DNA of 64,000 nt from Acidobacteriota bacterium (GTDB lineage Bacteria; Acidobacteriota; Thermoanaerobaculia; UBA5066; Gp7-AA6): positions 124,001 to 188,000 of the forward strand of contig DAHUXD010000044.1 of assembly GCA_027307335.1 (NCBI GenBank), read 5' to 3'. The translations under genes and the position numbers were made by a program. Numbering within the stretch: the stretch's first letter is position 1; the number at the start of each line of letters is the position of its first letter. Shown here in pieces: positions 31,506-40,674 of this stretch. The notes beneath the pieces were generated by a model that made no database searches, was not told the origin of the DNA, and saw only the letters and a list, made by a program, of their open reading frames with translations.

Positions 31506-33466
31506 CCGGGGGGACGAGGACCGACGACCCGGGGCGACACGGGGCCCGCGGGCCGGCCGACCGGTGCGCGCGGGACGGTGACGACGCGCTCAAACACGCT
31601 GCCCCCGTTCGTGCCGGCGAGGAGCGTGCCGTCGCCGAGATAGGTCAGGGCGAAGACGTCGGGGTTCGTCAGGCCGGTCGTCTGGGCGCTCCAGGTGGCG
31701 CCGCCGTCCGTGCTGACGAAGACGCCGGCGGCGCCGCCCGCGGCGATCTCGCCCGCCGGGCCCTTCTCGGCGAGCGCGAACACGGTCCCGGAGGCGCCGG
31801 TCGCGGCGTTCCACGTCGAGCGGTCGGCGCTGACGAAGAGACCCGAGTCGGCGCCCGCGAGCACCGCGCCGGATCCGGTGACGAGCACCGCGTGGACCAC
31901 GCCGCCGGGAGCCGCCGGGACCTTCGACCACGACGCGCCGCCATCGTCGCTGCGATACACGCCGTCGTCCGTCCCCGCCCAGAGCGTCGACGCCGCCGTC
32001 GGGTCCGCCGCGAGCGAGAACACCTGGCGGGCCGACAGGTCGCCGGAGCCGGCCGACCAGCTGATGCCGTCGGCGGACTGAGAGAGACCGGAGGACGTTC
32101 CGGCGAACATGGCCTGGTTCGTGCCGGGCTGCGCGACGAACGCGCGGACGATGCCCTGCGGGCTCGCCGTCACCGCCGTCCAGCTGGCGCCCGAGTCCGT
32201 GGACCGAAAGACCCCTGAGGCGCCGGAGTAGACGACGCCCGCGTTCCGGGGATCGAAGTAGGCCGCGATCGCCACGAAGTCGAACCCGGACGCGGCCCCG
32301 CCCTGAGCGGAGGGCGGATCCCACGTTCCCGCGGGGTCGCCGGGCTGATAGACGAAAAGAGTCGTGGTGCTGGCGACGACCGCCCGGGAGCTCGTCTGCG
32401 GATCCGACGCGATCGCGGCGACGACGAGCACGGGCAGCTGCGTCACGGAAAACGCGCTTCCGCCGTCCCAGCGCGCCAGACCGCCCGTATCGGAGGGCAG
32501 ATTGCCGAACGCGGCGTAGAGCGGCACGGCCGGGCCGCCGATCGACGCGGCGCGGACGTAACTGCTCACGTAAGGCACGCCGGACCACGCGGGATCGGTG
32601 GGGCGGCGCAGGGTGATGCCCTGCTGGAGGGCCGCGAGGGCCGTTCCGTCCGACGCCACGGCCATCGTCACGACCTGGGTCGTGAAGCTCGGGTCGTCGT
32701 ATTCGGTCCAGCTCGAGGCGCCGTCATCCGATCGAAAGACGAGCCCGGCGCTCGATCCGACGTAGAGCCGGGACGCGTTCGTCGGATCCACCGCGAGCGC
32801 GGTGACCGTCGGCAGATTGCCGAAAAAATCGATGAGGCCGGTGTTCTTCGACGTCCAGGAGCCGCCGCCATCGTCGCTGCGGAAGACCCCTCCGTCGAGC
32901 GTGGCGAGGTAGATCGTCGACGAATGCATCGGGTCGACCGCGATGACGCGCGGCCGTACGGACGTCACGGCGCTGTTCCCGATCGCGGCCCACGAGGCGC
33001 CGCCATCCGTGCTGCGAGCGAGGGTCCCGGTGGCTCCCGCGGCATAGACCCTCGAGACGTTCGAGGGATCGATCGCGAGGGAGTCCACCTGCGCCGCCGG
33101 GAAGCCGTTTGCAAGCGGCGTCCACGAACGGCCGCCGTCCGTCGACCGAAAGCCTCCCGCGGGTGCGCCGGCGAAGACGACCGCGGGATCGGTCGGCGAC
33201 ACCGCGAGGCACCGGATCCTCAGATCCGACAGGCCCGAGTTCGCGGGGCGCCACGTCACGCCGTAATCGTCGCTCGCGAAGACGCCGCCGACCCGGCTCG
33301 ATGCGTAGACCGTCGCCGGCGCCGACGGCGCCGCGGCCACGAAGTCCACGACGCCCCCCGCCGGCCCGAGCGCCGTCCACGACGCCGCTCCCGACGCGGC
33401 CGCGCCGCTCCCGACGAGAATCAACGTCCCGAGGAGGAAGACGGCGAGCCATCGAGGACAGCGCAT
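31502..33466 (-). CDS. Secreted BNR/VPS10-like propeller protein
   Basis: A 654-aa exported protein starting MRCPRWLAVFLLGTLILVGSG (signal peptide; ATG 33466). The rest is a run of BNR/sortilin-type repeats, each with a VFRSDDGG-x-SWT core and a preceding VYASS/LYVGS strand: GGVFASDDYGVTWRP, GFRSTDGGRSWTPL, GVFRSDDGGGSWTSK, GVYRSDDGGASWSK and GVFVSTDGGATWSAQ. At least ten units suggest one or two beta-propellers. No sialidase or glycoside-hydrolase catalytic residues can be assigned. Probably a surface or secreted binding protein; paralogous in fold to 51589-52761. Confidence 0.85.
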   Translation of the reverse strand: MRCPRWLAVFLLGTLILVGSGAAASGAASWTALGPAGGVVDFVAAAPSAPATVYASSRVGGVFASDDYGVTWRPANSGLSDLRIRCLAVSPTDPAVVFAGAPAGGFRSTDGGRSWTPLANGFPAAQVDSLAIDPSNVSRVYAAGATGTLARSTDGGASWAAIGNSAVTSVRPRVIAVDPMHSSTIYLATLDGGVFRSDDGGGSWTSKNTGLIDFFGNLPTVTALAVDPTNASRLYVGSSAGLVFRSDDGASSWTEYDDPSFTTQVVTMAVASDGTALAALQQGITLRRPTDPAWSGVPYVSSYVRAASIGGPAVPLYAAFGNLPSDTGGLARWDGGSAFSVTQLPVLVVAAIASDPQTSSRAVVASTTTLFVYQPGDPAGTWDPPSAQGGAASGFDFVAIAAYFDPRNAGVVYSGASGVFRSTDSGASWTAVTASPQGIVRAFVAQPGTNQAMFAGTSSGLSQSADGISWSAGSGDLSARQVFSLAADPTAASTLWAGTDDGVYRSDDGGASWSKVPAAPGGVVHAVLVTGSGAVLAGADSGLFVSADRSTWNAATGASGTVFALAEKGPAGEIAAGGAAGVFVSTDGGATWSAQTTGLTNPDVFALTYLGDGTLLAGTNGGSVFERVVTVPRAPVGRPAGPVSPRVVGPRPPG

Positions 33467-33635
33467 GGGTTCGAGCCAGCCCGGAGCATATTCCGTGCCG
33501 GGGACGAAAGCTCCGGCTAACGTGACCGACCCGAGCCGGCCGCGCCCGGATCGAACGGAGAGCGCTCCCATGCTGTCTTCGAAGCGAGACATTTCGTCAT
33601 CGGCCGAATGCAACCGGCCGGGTGCCTCGCGCCGT

Positions 33636-33641
33636 TATCCT
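33636..33641 (+). promoter_or_regulatory. -10-like TATCCT ending 7 nt before ATG 33648
   Basis: TATCCT occupies -12 to -7 relative to ATG 33648, the exact position for a leaderless transcript starting at the A of the start codon. It supports 33648 over the internal ATG at 33681, which has only a weak AAAGG site. Confidence 0.4.
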
Positions 33642-33647
33642 TGAGCG

Positions 33648-35333
33648 ATGCCGCAAGTTTCGGCGCGGGAAAGGCGGACGATGCGTGTGGCGTTCGCTCT
33701 TCTCTTCGCCACGGCGGCGGCGCGGTCCCAGACTTCGACGCCTCCGGCGATCCCGCGGTCGCAGCCCTTCGTCGAGAAGGTCGAGGTCCGCGTCCGATCC
33801 GTCCTCGTGTTCGCGACCGGACCGGGCGGCAAGCCGCTGGCCGCGCCGCTGACCACGGCCGACGTGCGCGTGCTCGAGAACGGCCGGTCCGCCGAGGTGC
33901 TCGACGTCGAGCCGGTCCGGTCCGCGGGCGCTTCCCGCTTCGCCGCCGCCCCTCCGGCGGCCACGCCCTCCGCGGCCGACGCCCCGAAGGGGACGCTCCA
34001 GTACCTCTACGTCGACACCGCGACCATCAACCGCCGTTCGATGAAGCTCATCACGGACGCCGTCGCCGACCACCTCGACGCGATCCTCGCGGTCGGACCG
34101 CTCGAGATCGTGCTCGCGGACGCGGCGCCCGCGGTCTTCCTCCCCTCGACCCGCGACGCGCCCGCGATCCGCAGGGCGCTCGCCGACCTCGCGAAAAACA
34201 CCTCCGGCAAGCAGCGCCTGCTCGATCTCCGCAAGGACGCGCTCGAGGAGATCCGCAACGCGGAGCTGGCGCCGACGAAGAGCATCGCGGCGACCAACAC
34301 GCGGGCGCACGTCCGCTCGGCCACCGAGCACGAGATCGCGCTCCTGCGCATCTCGTTGGACCGGCTCGAGGCGTGGGCGGCCGCCCGCCCCGACGCGCGG
34401 CCGGGCATCCTCTATTACGCCAACGACGGCTTCGACATGGACCCGATCGAGACGTACCGCAACGCGCTCGGCTCCCACGACGAGGGACTGCGCAACGAAG
34501 TCCTGCAGCTCTCCACCGAGTACGGCGGCGAGGTGTCCAAGTTCCTCGCTCGCGTCGAGGGCACGCTCGCCGGCAAGGGGCTGACCACGGTGCCGCTCGT
34601 CCTCGGCGGCACGACGGCGGAGTTCGCGTCGAGCGCCGCGAACATGGGCCTGCGCGGCGGCGCGGCCCTGCGCCAGGTGGTCGATTCGGCGCCGATCTTC
34701 TTCTACACGCGTCCCACCGAGCCGCTGGGCCTCGTGGCCGGCGCCACGGGAGGCGAGATCGTCTCGACGTCGAGCCGCTTCGGCGCGGTGCTCGACCACA
34801 TCGGAACCGCCTGGATCGTCACCTTCCGCGTGGGCGCCGTTCCGGACGGCCGCCCGCACCCGCTCGCGGTCCAGGCGGCGCGCGACGGAGTGGTGCTTCG
34901 GACGACGCGCTATCTCCTGACCGGAAGCCCTCGAGCGGCCTCGCTCGAGCGCGCGGTTCGCGTGCTGGAGGGCTCGGAGAAGCCGTCGGACGTGCCCGTC
35001 ATCGCGACGCTGGCGCCGTCGGGAAACGCCGCGGGGCAGCCTCGCAGCGGCATGCTCCGCATCGCGGTCAACTTCGCTTCCGTGCGCGACGTCCTCGGCC
35101 CGGAGGACGCGGCGGTCCCGCTGCGCCTCGCGCTCGCCGTCGACCTCGGCGACGGCGAGCCGTTCACCTCGGCCGAGGAGGTGGACTGGCGGCGCGACGA
35201 CGGTGGAGACTCGTGGCGCTTCCAGGTGCCGCTGAACTGGCCGTCCGAGGCGCGCCGCGTAGCCGTGCTGGTCGAGGAGGTATCGACCGGCCTCGCGGGC
35301 GCGGCGATCGTCGACGTCCCCGGCGCGCGTTAG
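33648..35333 (+). CDS. VWFA-related exported protein
   Basis: A 561-aa protein of the acidobacterial VWFA-related type. A signal peptide (MRVAFALLFATAAARSQ) follows a short basic extension. The pre-domain has VEVRVRSVLVFATGPGG and LTTADVRVLENGRSAEVLDV. The VWA-like core is loosely conserved: LQYLYVDTATINRRSMKL, LEIVLADAAPAVFLP and GILYYANDGFDMDPIETY. A C-terminal beta domain (LRIAVNFASVRDVLGPED, RVAVLVEEVSTGLAGA) follows. The MIDAS metal site is degenerate (DTATINR). The function is unknown. Its stop overlaps the last codon region of the convergent diguanylate cyclase gene by 4 nt. Confidence 0.75.
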   Translation: MPQVSARERRTMRVAFALLFATAAARSQTSTPPAIPRSQPFVEKVEVRVRSVLVFATGPGGKPLAAPLTTADVRVLENGRSAEVLDVEPVRSAGASRFAAAPPAATPSAADAPKGTLQYLYVDTATINRRSMKLITDAVADHLDAILAVGPLEIVLADAAPAVFLPSTRDAPAIRRALADLAKNTSGKQRLLDLRKDALEEIRNAELAPTKSIAATNTRAHVRSATEHEIALLRISLDRLEAWAAARPDARPGILYYANDGFDMDPIETYRNALGSHDEGLRNEVLQLSTEYGGEVSKFLARVEGTLAGKGLTTVPLVLGGTTAEFASSAANMGLRGGAALRQVVDSAPIFFYTRPTEPLGLVAGATGGEIVSTSSRFGAVLDHIGTAWIVTFRVGAVPDGRPHPLAVQAARDGVVLRTTRYLLTGSPRAASLERAVRVLEGSEKPSDVPVIATLAPSGNAAGQPRSGMLRIAVNFASVRDVLGPEDAAVPLRLALAVDLGDGEPFTSAEEVDWRRDDGGDSWRFQVPLNWPSEARRVAVLVEEVSTGLAGAAIVDVPGAR

Positions 35334-36280
35334 GCCGGCGGATCCGGCACGGCGTCGATCGCGACGCCGGAATCGTCGGCGAGCGCCGTGCGATTGCGAC
35401 CGCCGTCCTGGGCGCGCTTCAGCGCGACGGTCGCGGCGCGCAGGAGCCCGTCCGCCTCCGAGGGCGTCTCGCCGCCCTCGGACGCGACGCCGAGCGACAG
35501 CGTCACCGTCACGGGGCCCGCCGAGGTGTGGACGGGCCGTTTCGCGAACGCCTCGCGGACGCGCTCCGCGACCGTGATCGCGCCGAGCCCGTCGGAGCCC
35601 GGCAGAACGATCAGGAACTCCTCCCCGCCGTAGCGCCCGACCGCGTCGTACGGCCGCAGCCCGGCGCTCAGGCGCCGCGCCGTCTCCCGCAGCACCTCGT
35701 CGCCGACCGGCGTGCCGAAGGACTCGTTGACGTGGCGGAAGGCATCGAGGTCGGCGAGGACCACGGCGACGGAGCCGCTCTTTCGGCGCGCGCGCTCCCG
35801 CTCCCTCTGGAGCGCCTCCAGGATCGCGCCGCGGTTCCAGCAGCCCGTGATCGCGTCCCGCGTCGACTGAACGCGGAGCGCGTCCTGGGTCGCGCGCAGC
35901 GCGGCCTCGATCTCGACGATGCGCGCGCCGGTGCGCACCCGCGCCTTCGTCTCGTGGGGATCGAGCGGCGCGAAGAGGAAGTCGTCCGCTCCGGCGTTCA
36001 GGCCGTCGAGGAGGTCCTCCCCATCGCGCCGGTCGGTCAGGAGCAGGACGTAGAAGGACGGAAGGTCCGGCTGGAGGCGGAGGCGGCGGCAGACGTCGAT
36101 GCCGGGCATTCCCTCCATGCGCCAGGCGACCACGACGAGCGTCGGCTCCCGCTCCCCTTCGATGGCCCGCCAGGCCTCGAGGCCGCTGCGGAACGCCCGC
36201 ACGGAGTGACCCCACTTCGAGAGCCAGCCCTCGACGAGCCGCAGCCGGTCCGGATCGCTGTCGGCGACGAGCGCTCTCAT
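35330..36280 (-). CDS. Diguanylate cyclase with degenerate receiver domain
   Basis: A 316-aa cytoplasmic protein with an N-terminal receiver-like domain (1-120) and a GGDEF domain (145-300). The cyclase half looks active: LADLDAFRHVNESFGTPVGDE, GRYGGEEFLIVLP and the RPYD inhibitory site 5 residues before GGEEF. The receiver keeps the acidic pair (VADSDPDRL), but the phospho-acceptor Asp is replaced by Ala in TLVVVAWRMEGMPG, and the usual Lys-Pro near DFLFAPLDP is missing. It probably makes cyclic di-GMP under control that does not depend on phosphorylation. Confidence 0.9.
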   Translation of the reverse strand: MRALVADSDPDRLRLVEGWLSKWGHSVRAFRSGLEAWRAIEGEREPTLVVVAWRMEGMPGIDVCRRLRLQPDLPSFYVLLLTDRRDGEDLLDGLNAGADDFLFAPLDPHETKARVRTGARIVEIEAALRATQDALRVQSTRDAITGCWNRGAILEALQRERERARRKSGSVAVVLADLDAFRHVNESFGTPVGDEVLRETARRLSAGLRPYDAVGRYGGEEFLIVLPGSDGLGAITVAERVREAFAKRPVHTSAGPVTVTLSLGVASEGGETPSEADGLLRAATVALKRAQDGGRNRTALADDSGVAIDAVPDPPA

Positions 36281-36317
36281 CCGGGGCTTCTCCGGCCGCG
36301 ATCCACTTCCGCCGATG

Positions 36318-37088
36318 CTAGCGCATTCGCGCGGCGAGCGCCTCGAAGCCGGCGAGTCGGATCCGGCGGGCGCGGACGACCTCGCGGATCGCCGGGTCGC
36401 AGAGGATCTCGCGCTCCAGGTCCCGCGCGCCGGCGTAGCGGGAGCCTTCTCGCAGCGCGTCGTCGACGACGGCGGGATGGCACATCAGCTCCGTCACGCC
36501 GTCCGGGAGCTCCTCCAGGATCCGGGCGAGACGCTCGACGCGGACGCCGTCGCCGTGGAAGCCGTCCTCGAACCGGTCGGGCGTCCGCACCCGCGCCGCG
36601 CGGAGCAGGCGCCGCGAGGCGTCGTCGGGAGCGCGCGCCGGCAGTCCGCGGGCGGCGGCGATCGCCGCGAACACCGGAGCGATCGCGGGGTGCCGCGCGG
36701 CATGGTGGTGCGAGTCGAGGTGGCTCGGGTCCATGCGGGCGAGCATCTGGAAGACGGCGATCTGCGCCTCGAGCTCCGCGCGCACCTCGGCGGACGGAAT
36801 CTCCGCCGGCAGCTCCTCGGGAACACGGCGGAAGCGCCCGCCCGGCGCGAGCGTCGGGAGCGCGCGGGCCGGCGCCGCCGGCGGGCCGCCGCCCGTGACG
36901 CAGAAGTGCAGGCCGAGCGAGAGTCGCGGCGCGCGCTCGGATGCCTCGCGGATGCCGCGCGCGGCCGCCTTCTCGAGGACCATCACGGTCGCGGAGGTCA
37001 CGATTCCGCCGCCGTGCGCCTCGAGCACTCCGGCGTTGACGCCCGGAGTGCGGCCGAAGTCGTCGGCGTTGACGATGAGGGTCTTCAC
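36318..37088 (-). CDS. ChbG/HpnK-family carbohydrate deacetylase (YdjC-like)
   Basis: A 256-aa metal-dependent polysaccharide or N-acetyl sugar deacetylase of the ChbG/HpnK/YdjC family. GTG 37088 starts (M)KTLIVNADDFGRTPGVN. Metal-site motifs are NADDFG, LSLGLHFCVTGG and MDPSHLDSHHHAARHP. Length fits the family (about 250 aa). Such enzymes act on chitobiose or on hopanoid acyl-sugar intermediates; the genomic context does not decide. It lies 37 nt after the diguanylate cyclase start, on the same strand, so cotranscription is possible. Confidence 0.88.
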   Translation of the reverse strand: MKTLIVNADDFGRTPGVNAGVLEAHGGGIVTSATVMVLEKAAARGIREASERAPRLSLGLHFCVTGGGPPAAPARALPTLAPGGRFRRVPEELPAEIPSAEVRAELEAQIAVFQMLARMDPSHLDSHHHAARHPAIAPVFAAIAAARGLPARAPDDASRRLLRAARVRTPDRFEDGFHGDGVRVERLARILEELPDGVTELMCHPAVVDDALREGSRYAGARDLEREILCDPAIREVVRARRIRLAGFEALAARMR

Positions 37089-37220
37089 GCTCGCTCAGGC
37101 ATTCTTTAACAAATCGGAACGACGCTGGTCTTCTCTTCGAAGCCTGGCCCTCGCTCGGCTCGGCCCGGGCTTCGACGCGGCGTTCCCTCGCCGCGATCCC
37201 TCGGGGATAATCGCCGGCCG

Positions 37221-37607
37221 ATGGCCATGCGCGGGGTCCGGGGCGCCACGACGGCGGAGGCCAACGACGCCGCCCACATCGCGGAGCGCACGCTCGAGCT
37301 CCTGCGGGTGCTCGTCGAGCTCAACGCGATCCGGCCGGAGGACCTCGCGAGCGCGACCTTCACGGTGACGCCGGACCTCGATGCCGACTTCCCCGCCACG
37401 CCGGTGCGCACCATTCCGGGGTGGGAAGAGGTGCCGCTCCTCTGCGCGCGCGAGATTCCCGTGACCGGGTCTCTCGGGCGGTGCATCCGCGTGCTCCTCC
37501 ACTGGAACACGGAGCGGGCCCAGCGGGACGTCCGCCACGCGTTCCTGCGCGGCGCGCGAAGGCTCCGGCCCGCGTGGGCGGTCCGGGTCCCCGGCGACGA
37601 GACGTGA
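37221..37607 (+). CDS. aroH: Chorismate mutase, AroH type
   Basis: A 128-aa chorismate mutase of the Bacillus AroH trimeric class, converting chorismate to prephenate. The family start RGVRGATTAEAND carries the active-site Arg; further motifs are LASATFTVTPDLDADFPA and the GSLGRCIRVLLHWNT stretch with the substrate-binding Arg. The length is right for the class. A GATAAT box lies 10-15 nt before the ATG. The stop overlaps the GTG of tyrA by 4 nt, and prephenate is the substrate of TyrA, so the two form a tyrosine-branch unit. Confidence 0.93.
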   Translation: MAMRGVRGATTAEANDAAHIAERTLELLRVLVELNAIRPEDLASATFTVTPDLDADFPATPVRTIPGWEEVPLLCAREIPVTGSLGRCIRVLLHWNTERAQRDVRHAFLRGARRLRPAWAVRVPGDET

Positions 37608-38419
37608 GCCGCATCGCCGTCGTCGGCCTCGGATCGATCGGCGGCTCGATCGCGCTCGGCGCGCGCGCTCGCGGGTTCGACCCGGACACCGCCGTCCGGG
37701 ACCGGGCGCGGCGCCGCGGGCTCGACGTGGCCGATCGGCTGACGGGCGCGCTCGAGGACGCCGAGCTCGTCGTGCTCGCCGCGCCCACGGCGGCGATCCC
37801 CGCGCTCCTCGCCGAGGCGGCGGCGCTCGCGCCGCACGCGGTGCTCACCGACGCGGCCTCGCTGAAGCGCCCGGTCGCCGAGGCCGCGGACCGGCTGCCG
37901 CCCGCGGTGCGATGCGTCGGCGGCCACCCGATGGCCGGCGGCCGCGCTCCCGGCATCGACGGCGCCGATCCCGGGATCTTCCGCGGACGGCCCTGGGCGA
38001 TCGTGCCCACGGCGCGGAGCGACGAAGAAGCGCTCGGCCTCGTCGAGCGCCTCGCGCTCTCCCTCGGGGCGCGGCCCCTGCGCCTCGACGCCGACCGGCA
38101 CGACCGCGCGATGACCTGGGTCAGCCACCTCCCGCTCGCCGCATCGGTGGCGCTCGTGCTCGCGGCGGCACACGGCGCGGGCACGGACCTGCCCGCCCTC
38201 GCCGGACCGGGGATTCGCGACGCGACGCGGCTCGCGTCGACCCCGGAGGCGCTCGCGCGGGAGCTCGCGCTCGCCGACCCGGAGGCGCTCGCCGCCGCCG
38301 CCGACGCCGTCGTCCGGGAGCTCCGCGGCGTCGCGGATGCGCTGCGCCGGGGCGATGCGGCCGCGCTCGACGAGTTCCTGCGCGCCGGCCGGGACGCCCG
38401 CGCGCCGCTCGACACCTGA
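37604..38419 (+). CDS. tyrA: Prephenate dehydrogenase
   Basis: A 271-aa NAD(P)-dependent prephenate dehydrogenase, oxidatively decarboxylating prephenate to 4-hydroxyphenylpyruvate. GTG 37604 overlaps the aroH stop. Visible features are the dinucleotide fold VVGLGSIGGSIALGAR, ELVVLAAPTAAIPAL, LTDAASLKRPV, the prephenate loop GGHPMAGGRAPG and the catalytic-region histidine in MTWVSHLPLAAS. No ACT domain is present, so feedback by tyrosine through that route is unlikely. The pair aroH-tyrA gives chorismate to the tyrosine precursor. Confidence 0.92.
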   Translation: MSRIAVVGLGSIGGSIALGARARGFDPDTAVRDRARRRGLDVADRLTGALEDAELVVLAAPTAAIPALLAEAAALAPHAVLTDAASLKRPVAEAADRLPPAVRCVGGHPMAGGRAPGIDGADPGIFRGRPWAIVPTARSDEEALGLVERLALSLGARPLRLDADRHDRAMTWVSHLPLAASVALVLAAAHGAGTDLPALAGPGIRDATRLASTPEALARELALADPEALAAAADAVVRELRGVADALRRGDAAALDEFLRAGRDARAPLDT

Positions 38420-38506
38420 ACCGTCTCTCCGGTCTTCACGCCGCTGCGCTAAGATCCGCGTCCCGTCCGAGGCGCCGCAGCGCGCGCGGACCGATAAGGA
38501 GGCTCC

Positions 38507-38980
38507 ATGCATTCGACGAAGAACGATCTGCCCTCGAAGGTCCGCTCGAAGGTCGCCGGCATCCTCGGCGACCGGCTCGCCGACGCGACCGACGTGATGC
38601 TCGCCTCGAAGCAGGCGCACTGGAACGTGAAGGGGCGCACCTTCTTCCAGCTCCACGAGCTCTTCGACAAGATCAACGAGTCCGCGGAGGAGTGGGTGGA
38701 CCTGCTCGCCGAGCGGATCGTCCAGCTCGGCGGCACGGCCGACGGGACCGTTCAGGCCACGGCGAAGCGCACCTCGATGGCGCCGTATCCCCTCGAGATC
38801 ACGCGCGGCGAGGACCACGTGGAGGCGATGTCGAACGCGCTCGCGAGCTTCGGCAAGAAGGTGCGCTCGGCGATCGACAAGACCGGCAAGGCCGGCGACG
38901 CCGACACCGCGGACATCTTCACCGAGATCTCCCGCGACGTGGACAAGTACCTCTGGTTCGTCGAGGCGCATAACCAGTAG
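38507..38980 (+). CDS. dps: Dps-like DNA-binding ferritin
   Basis: A 157-aa mini-ferritin that stores iron and uses hydrogen peroxide to oxidise Fe(II), protecting DNA. The ferroxidase ligands are in place: LASKQAHWNVKG, then FFQLHELFDKINESAEEWVDLLAERI (His, Asp and Glu positions). The C-terminal helix closes with DVDKYLWFVEAHNQ. A perfect AAGGAGG site precedes the ATG, and a TAAGAT box is about 50 nt upstream. The N-terminal MHSTKNDLPSKVRSKV is basic and may contact DNA. Monocistronic; a palindromic terminator follows. Confidence 0.95.
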   Translation: MHSTKNDLPSKVRSKVAGILGDRLADATDVMLASKQAHWNVKGRTFFQLHELFDKINESAEEWVDLLAERIVQLGGTADGTVQATAKRTSMAPYPLEITRGEDHVEAMSNALASFGKKVRSAIDKTGKAGDADTADIFTEISRDVDKYLWFVEAHNQ

Positions 38981-39009
38981 ACCGCAGCGCGCGAACGCGA
39001 CCGGGCACC

Positions 39010-39033
39010 GGGGTCAGGCTGAAGCCTGACCCC
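39010..39033. terminator. GGGGTCAGGC hairpin at dps/transporter convergence
   Basis: A perfect 10-bp stem GGGGTCAGGC-TGAA-GCCTGACCCC followed on the plus strand by GCTTTTCC. It lies 29 nt after dps and covers the stop codon (39014-39016) of the convergent transporter gene. It can terminate dps transcripts. Its arm shares the GGGGTCAGG end of the elements at 9392 and 45377, so it may be a short relative of that family. Confidence 0.65.
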
Positions 39034-40645
39034 GCTTTTCCTTCAACCCGTGCCGCGCCACGACGAATGCCGCCGCGCCTACGCCCACCACGAGACCGAC
39101 GACCCCGAGCCCCGCGAGCCGGATCCAGTCCGACGTCTGCGCCGGCGCGAGGATCCTCGCCGCCGCCCGCGCGACGTCCACCGACGCGCCCGGAACGCCG
39201 CGGACGGCGCGCAGCGCGGAGAGCAGGGCCGATATCGCGAGCGCGGCGGCGAAGCCGAGGCCCAGCCCCGCGAGACCCGTCGCGACCGCGTGGCTGCGGG
39301 AAACGGGGCGAGCCTCGATCGGCTCGAGCGCTTCGAGGGCCGGCTCGCGCCCGCCGAGCGGGGCGAAGCGCTGCAGCAGGAGCAGCCCCGGCACCGAGGC
39401 GGCGGTGGCGAAGAGATAGAAGGGCGTCCAGCCGATCGCGTCGGCCGTGAATCCGGCGATCGGACCGGTGACGATCCGGCCGACGGCGAAGATGCTGGAG
39501 AACAGCGCGTACTGCGTGGCGGAGAACTGCTTCTGCGTCATCCGCAGGAGCATCACGCCGAAGGCTCCCGTCGCCATGCCCTGACAGAGGTTCTCGACGC
39601 CGATCGCCGCCAGCATCACCACGCGGTGAGACAGCGGCTGCACGACCGCGCCGACGACGCCGCCGGCGCAGGGGCTGCCCGGCGTGAGTTGATCGATCGC
39701 GACGTAGCCGAGGAAGCCGACCGACTGGATCGCGCCGAACAGCCAGAGACTGCGTGTGAGGCCGATGCGATCGGTCGCGACGCCGCCCAGGAAAGCGCCG
39801 ACGATGAGCGCGATCAGGCCGATGGTGGCCGTTCCGAGACCCACGTCCTCCGGCGCGTAACACTTCAGGATCAGGAACGGGCGCACCAGCGCCGTCGCCA
39901 GGTTCTCGCCGAACTTGTAGAGCACGAGGAAGCCGAGGATGGGCAGCGCGCCCGAGCGCCGGAAGAGCTCGATCAACGGGTCGAACACCGCACGGCGCAG
40001 GGACCGCGGCGGCGTTACCGCGGCCTCGGGCTCCGGCGACCAGAGCACCACGCCCGCGAGCGGCACGAACATCAATCCGAGCGCGGTGAAGACGGGCGGC
40101 CAGCCGAGCCGCTGCCCCGCCGTGATCGTCAGCGCCCCCGCAATCAGGACCGCGGACCGCGCCAGCGCGTTGCGTGCCCCCACGGCGATCCCCTGCTCCG
40201 ACCGCTCCAGCACCTCGACCGCGTAGGCGTCGATCACGATGTCCTGCGAGGCGGAGCCGAAGGCGATCAGGAACGCGAGCGCCGCGATCACCCCCACGTC
40301 CGTCGCGTGCGCCGCCCCCGCGAGCGCCAGCATCGCGAGCATCAGGAAGAGCTGACAGACGAGGATCCACGAGCGCCGGCGGCCCATCGAGCCGAAGCGC
40401 GGCCCAAAGCGGTCCATCAGCGGCGACCAGAGGAACTTGAAGCTCCACGGCGCCTGCGCGAGCGAGAAGAGACCGACCGTCTTGATGTCGACGCCGCGGT
40501 AGGTCAGAAACGCCGGCAACGCGACCCAGACGAGGCCGAGCGGAAGGCCCGAGGAGAACGACTGCAGGGTGACGGCGCCGATGCGGCGGGACGAGGCGGC
40601 GGCCTTCAGGCTCGCCCAGGTTCCCACCCGCTCGCCGGAGGACAT
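39014..40645 (-). CDS. AmpG-like major facilitator transporter
   Basis: A 543-aa inner-membrane transporter. ATG 40645 (MSSGERVGTW) is preferred; a TACACT box ends 9 nt upstream. Family features are LQSFSSGLPLGLVW, FLTYRGVDIKTVGLFSLAQ, FKFLWSPLMDRFGPRFG, GRRRSWILVCQ and FGSASQDIVIDAYAVEVL, which match the AmpG muropeptide-permease group of MFS proteins. About 12 hydrophobic segments plus two extra C-terminal helices are seen. AmpG imports anhydro-muropeptides for wall recycling; other members of this group carry different cargo, so the substrate is unproven. Its last codons and stop lie in a palindromic element. Confidence 0.88.
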   Translation of the reverse strand: MSSGERVGTWASLKAAASSRRIGAVTLQSFSSGLPLGLVWVALPAFLTYRGVDIKTVGLFSLAQAPWSFKFLWSPLMDRFGPRFGSMGRRRSWILVCQLFLMLAMLALAGAAHATDVGVIAALAFLIAFGSASQDIVIDAYAVEVLERSEQGIAVGARNALARSAVLIAGALTITAGQRLGWPPVFTALGLMFVPLAGVVLWSPEPEAAVTPPRSLRRAVFDPLIELFRRSGALPILGFLVLYKFGENLATALVRPFLILKCYAPEDVGLGTATIGLIALIVGAFLGGVATDRIGLTRSLWLFGAIQSVGFLGYVAIDQLTPGSPCAGGVVGAVVQPLSHRVVMLAAIGVENLCQGMATGAFGVMLLRMTQKQFSATQYALFSSIFAVGRIVTGPIAGFTADAIGWTPFYLFATAASVPGLLLLQRFAPLGGREPALEALEPIEARPVSRSHAVATGLAGLGLGFAAALAISALLSALRAVRGVPGASVDVARAAARILAPAQTSDWIRLAGLGVVGLVVGVGAAAFVVARHGLKEKRGQASA

Positions 40646-40674
40646 GCGGGGCCAGTGTACGATCCCTCCCCGCC

